Assembly (NCBI RefSeq): GCF_004138495.1
Contig: NZ_ML142851.1
Location: forward strand, 285,855 to 294,469
DNA length: 8,615 nucleotides
Source: Phytoactinopolyspora endophytica
GTDB taxonomy: Bacteria; Actinomycetota; Actinomycetes; Jiangellales; Jiangellaceae
Reading direction: 5' to 3'
The translations under genes and the position numbers were made by a program. Under the pieces are notes generated by a model. It did not search any database, was not told the DNA's origin, and saw nothing but the letters and a program-made list of their open reading frames with translations. Of this stretch, positions 6,742 to 8,615 are shown piece by piece (positions within the stretch are counted from its first letter, which is position 1; the number at the start of each line of letters is the position of its first letter).

Positions 6742-6760
6742 CTTCACCCTTTGGGTGAAG
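6742..6760. promoter_or_regulatory. Perfect palindrome, likely operator of the toxin-antitoxin operon
   Basis: CTTCACCCtttGGGTGAAG is an 8-3-8 perfect inverted repeat. It starts 15 nt upstream of the chosen toxin start and lies just downstream of the -10 box, covering the expected transcription start. A further half-site, GGGTGA, recurs at 6771-6776 on the other side of the -10. This is the right size and place for binding by a dimeric HigA-type HTH protein, giving autorepression. Confidence 0.7.
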
Positions 6761-6763
6761 CTA

Positions 6764-6769
6764 AGTATA
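6764..6769 (-). promoter_or_regulatory. -10 box of the toxin-antitoxin promoter
   Basis: The minus strand reads TATACT, one base from the TATAAT consensus, flanked by the palindrome and the extra half-site. The -35 position (about 6787-6792) shows no good TTGACA match, so the promoter may be weak. Confidence 0.5.
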
Positions 6770-6838
6770 TGGGTGATGCTTGTCGTATGCGATCACATTG
6801 ATGTCGGAGCACTGACTGCAAGCGCGCCGTTGATCTTG

Positions 6839-6858
6839 GCCGCGACGCGCTCCGCGGC
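6839..6858 (-). terminator. Candidate terminator after the NERD-helicase gene
   Basis: GCCGCG (6839-6844) and CGCGGC (6853-6858) are inverted arms around an 8-nt loop, about 25 nt past the helicase stop and before the toxin promoter. There is no T-tract. If real, it separates the helicase transcript from the toxin-antitoxin operon. Confidence 0.35.
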
Positions 6859-6882
6859 AGTTCATTTGAGTGAGCGCCAGCC

Positions 6883-8532
6883 TCACGACGAACAGAGCCT
6901 GCGGTACACATCGTCGCCGCCGACGTGACGGATGTGGTCGGGGTCGCCGATGACGACGAGTAGGTCACGAGCGCGGGACAACCCGACGTAGAGGCGTTCT
7001 CGGGAGCGGTCGCGTGGTTCGTCCTCATTGAGCGCAAGGACGACGCAGCGCCTCTCCATGCCCTTGAAGCCGAGCACGTGACCGTAGAAAACCTGATCGG
7101 TGTCCCAGAACGTCCGCCAGTACTCGTCCTGCCCGGCGGCCTGCCGAGTGACCTGCTCGGGGTGACGGCTACCCGTGGTGAGCAGCGCCAGATCCTCGGG
7201 GCGCCAGCCGTCGTCGAGGAGCGTGTCAACCTCGTCGTCGGCGCACTCGACGGCGTCGGACGCGTAGGACGGGATGAATCGCACGTCGGGGCCGTCGCTG
7301 CCGAGCAGTCGCATCGGCATCGGGGTCAGCGGGGTAAAGACTTCCCCGATCTGGCGAGTGTTGCGGATGTTGTGGTCCAGCACCAGCGGCACCAGCGCGA
7401 TGGGCGGCCTGCCGAAGCGCTGGAACACGCGCTGCCCGTCGTCGGTGAACGCGTAGACGCCGCCGGTCTCGTCGTCGCGAAGGGCGGCGAGCAACGCCGG
7501 CCACCACGACTCGGCGAAGTCCTGTGCCTCATCGACGACGACGGCGTCGAACCGCTCCTCGTCGTGAAGAGCCGCGCCCAGCTCCACCATCTGCGCAGGA
7601 AGCCAATGCTCCCAGTAGTCGGAGTCGTCGTCCGTGCCTGGCGCCGCGCCCCACTGCATGCCCAACGTGTGGAACTCGCCGACGTACGCTGGCTGCTGCC
7701 CGAGTGGCCAGGTGGCGACGGTGCGGCGCATGAATTCGGCCAACCCACGTGAGTAGCAGGTCAGCACTACCCGCTGCCCTGCCCGTGCGAGCCGACGCGC
7801 CTGTTCCATCGCCAGCCACGTCTTTCCGCTGCCAGCACCGCCGCGGACTTCCACCCGGTTGAGCAGCTTGACTGCGTCCAGAATCGTGGCCTGATCTTGG
7901 GTGAGCTGCTCGGTCACCACCTCGCGTTCCAGCGCGAGCGAGACCAGGTCGCGCTGGGGAAGGCTGCGCCCGCGCAGGATCTCGGCGATCGTATCGGCGT
8001 CGTCCGCATCGGCCAGGCGGTACCGGTTCTCCTGCTGTACTGGGATGTCTCGCAGCCGCTGTGCAAGGGCATCGAGGTCGTCACGTCCGGAGACCATCCA
8101 GCGAGGACACTGCGGGTGGGAAAAGTCGCCGTCGATCGCTGTGTACGGAAAGACCAGCGCATGCGCCCATCGGACCCGGCCGCCGCCGACCCGCGCTGCC
8201 CAGCGCGGGTCGCTCTCGACATAACTGCGCAGCGCGTACTTCGTCTTGAGTACCTGCTCGACCGGGTTGATCCGCCGCCGCCTGCCGCCACTGCGCTCGA
8301 CCCACCACGAGTCGCCATCGTGGGAGACGATGCCACCTTTGACCTCCACCACCACGACGCCCGAGCCGGGCATGATCACCACCAGGTCGGCCTCGTGGTC
8401 CTTGACCTCGTCGGTGATGCGTAGATTGGCTGCGAGCACGTCGTCGGGATTCAGCTGCTCGCACAGCCGCTCCCACACCAGGCGTTCGCTCCCAGTGTCG
8501 AAACGCGTGTGCTCCGGGACCAGCAGCGGCAC
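6883..8532 (-). CDS. NERD nuclease-like domain fused to a UvrD-type superfamily I helicase
   Basis: A compact 549-residue protein combining a nuclease-like fold with an ATP-driven helicase, probably acting on DNA. The NERD domain covers about residues 10-130: Glu16 in the first helix, Asp49 (HEADLVVI) and Glu63-Val-Lys65 (VVEVKGG), the PD-(D/E)XK-like active-site set, all present. The helicase follows: Walker A GGAGSGKT (231-238, Lys237), Walker B DEAQD (334-338), a motif III-like TDDGQRVFQRFG, HNIRNTRQIGE (motif IV-like), FKGME (489-493, motif V) and LSRARDLLVVIG (518-529, motif VI). It lacks the large 1B/2B insertions of full UvrD (about 720 residues). GTG 8532 follows AAGGAGG (8537-8543). 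Genes of this kind are frequent in defence and mobile regions, but their exact role is not established. It looks intact and has its own ribosome binding site, and a hairpin lies upstream. Its NERD start resembles the fragment at 1085-1225. Confidence 0.9.
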   Translation of the reverse strand: MPLLVPEHTRFDTGSERLVWERLCEQLNPDDVLAANLRITDEVKDHEADLVVIMPGSGVVVVEVKGGIVSHDGDSWWVERSGGRRRRINPVEQVLKTKYALRSYVESDPRWAARVGGGRVRWAHALVFPYTAIDGDFSHPQCPRWMVSGRDDLDALAQRLRDIPVQQENRYRLADADDADTIAEILRGRSLPQRDLVSLALEREVVTEQLTQDQATILDAVKLLNRVEVRGGAGSGKTWLAMEQARRLARAGQRVVLTCYSRGLAEFMRRTVATWPLGQQPAYVGEFHTLGMQWGAAPGTDDDSDYWEHWLPAQMVELGAALHDEERFDAVVVDEAQDFAESWWPALLAALRDDETGGVYAFTDDGQRVFQRFGRPPIALVPLVLDHNIRNTRQIGEVFTPLTPMPMRLLGSDGPDVRFIPSYASDAVECADDEVDTLLDDGWRPEDLALLTTGSRHPEQVTRQAAGQDEYWRTFWDTDQVFYGHVLGFKGMERRCVVLALNEDEPRDRSRERLYVGLSRARDLLVVIGDPDHIRHVGGDDVYRRLCSS

Positions 8533-8536
8533 GGAT

Positions 8537-8543
8537 CCTCCTT
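8537..8543 (-). promoter_or_regulatory. Ribosome binding site of the NERD-helicase gene
   Basis: The minus strand reads AAGGAGG, 4 nt before the GTG at 8532. It supports that start. The 83 bases between this start and the window end hold no other gene. Confidence 0.7.
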
Positions 8544-8573
8544 CATTTGCGATGGGCTATCTCGCGAACGGCC

Positions 8574-8612
8574 CCTTCCGGCCGTGGGCCCCACCGGGCC
8601 ACGGCCGGAAGG
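8574..8612. terminator. Perfect 14-bp-stem hairpin, probable terminator
   Basis: CCTTCCGGCCGTGG (8574-8587) and CCACGGCCGGAAGG (8599-8612) are exact reverse complements around an 11-nt loop. Such a long G+C-rich stem without a clear T-tract is a common actinobacterial terminator form. It sits upstream of the NERD-helicase gene, so it more likely ends a transcript coming from beyond the right edge, or insulates the two. Confidence 0.65.
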
Positions 8613-8615
8613 CGA

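Noticed and set aside
6727..6747. N-terminal extension of the toxin to GTG 6747
   Set aside because: The codon lies within the operator palindrome and close to the expected transcription start, with no ribosome binding site. GTG 6726 has GGAGG at a good distance.
6512..6928. Plus-strand frame across the toxin gene and the upstream gap
   Set aside because: Ser/Arg-rich, no ribosome binding site seen, and it overlaps the toxin gene and its operator.
7078..7752. 224-residue plus-strand frame opposite the NERD-helicase gene
   Set aside because: Antisense shadow. The minus strand here encodes helicase motifs in order.
1..8615. CRISPR arrays, tRNAs, transposases or integrases
   Set aside because: No regularly spaced repeats, no tRNA-like cloverleaf and no transposase or recombinase motifs were seen on either strand.

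Overview
The window is about 62% G+C by eye. It has GTG starts, strong AGGAGG-type ribosome binding sites and actinobacterial-looking proteins, so the likely source is a high-GC Gram-positive actinomycete. No rRNA, tRNA, CRISPR array, integrase or transposase is visible. Nearly every recognisable gene belongs to a family known from anti-phage or genome-defence loci, so this reads as part of a defence island with patches of decay.

Left edge (1-938, +): the C-terminal part, or a short stand-alone form, of a Hanks-type Ser/Thr protein kinase of the kind found in NERD-kinase/PglW-like proteins. Its DFG motif reads DFN, and about 30 residues are inserted before the HRD loop. The stretch 939-1310 carries no intact gene. 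It holds a hairpin after the kinase and, on the minus strand, a frameshifted fragment of a NERD domain that clearly resembles the start of the NERD-helicase at the right edge. Next, on the minus strand (1699 down to about 1222), is a broken PD-(D/E)XK nuclease gene of the DUF91/NucS-like type. It has a good start and catalytic core, but a frameshift cuts off its C-terminal part.

Middle (1836-5314, +): a two-gene, translationally coupled (ATGA overlap) type IV restriction operon. McrB carries a helical N-terminal region, an EVE/PUA-like modified-base-reader segment and the McrB AAA+ motor. McrC carries a PD-(D/E)XK nuclease. There is no methyltransferase beside them, as expected for a methylation-dependent restriction system. 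The operon diverges from the broken nuclease gene across a 136 bp intergenic region.

Right half (all minus): a toxin-antitoxin operon with the toxin gene first, encoding a HigB/RelE-like RNase and then a HigA-like antitoxin fused to an ImmA/IrrE zinc metallopeptidase (HEIAH). A perfect 8-3-8 palindrome beside a TATACT -10 box looks like its operator. Upstream of it lies a 549-residue NERD nuclease-superfamily I helicase protein. The window ends in a perfect 14-bp-stem hairpin.

The working picture is layered defence: McrBC cleaves modified incoming DNA, the NERD-helicase may process DNA, the HigBA-protease module may act as an addiction or abortive-infection guard, and the kinase may signal. 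That these separate modules cooperate is inference. The overlooked items I consider best supported are the decayed nuclease and NERD remnants between the kinase and mcrBC, and the protease-fused antitoxin with its operator.
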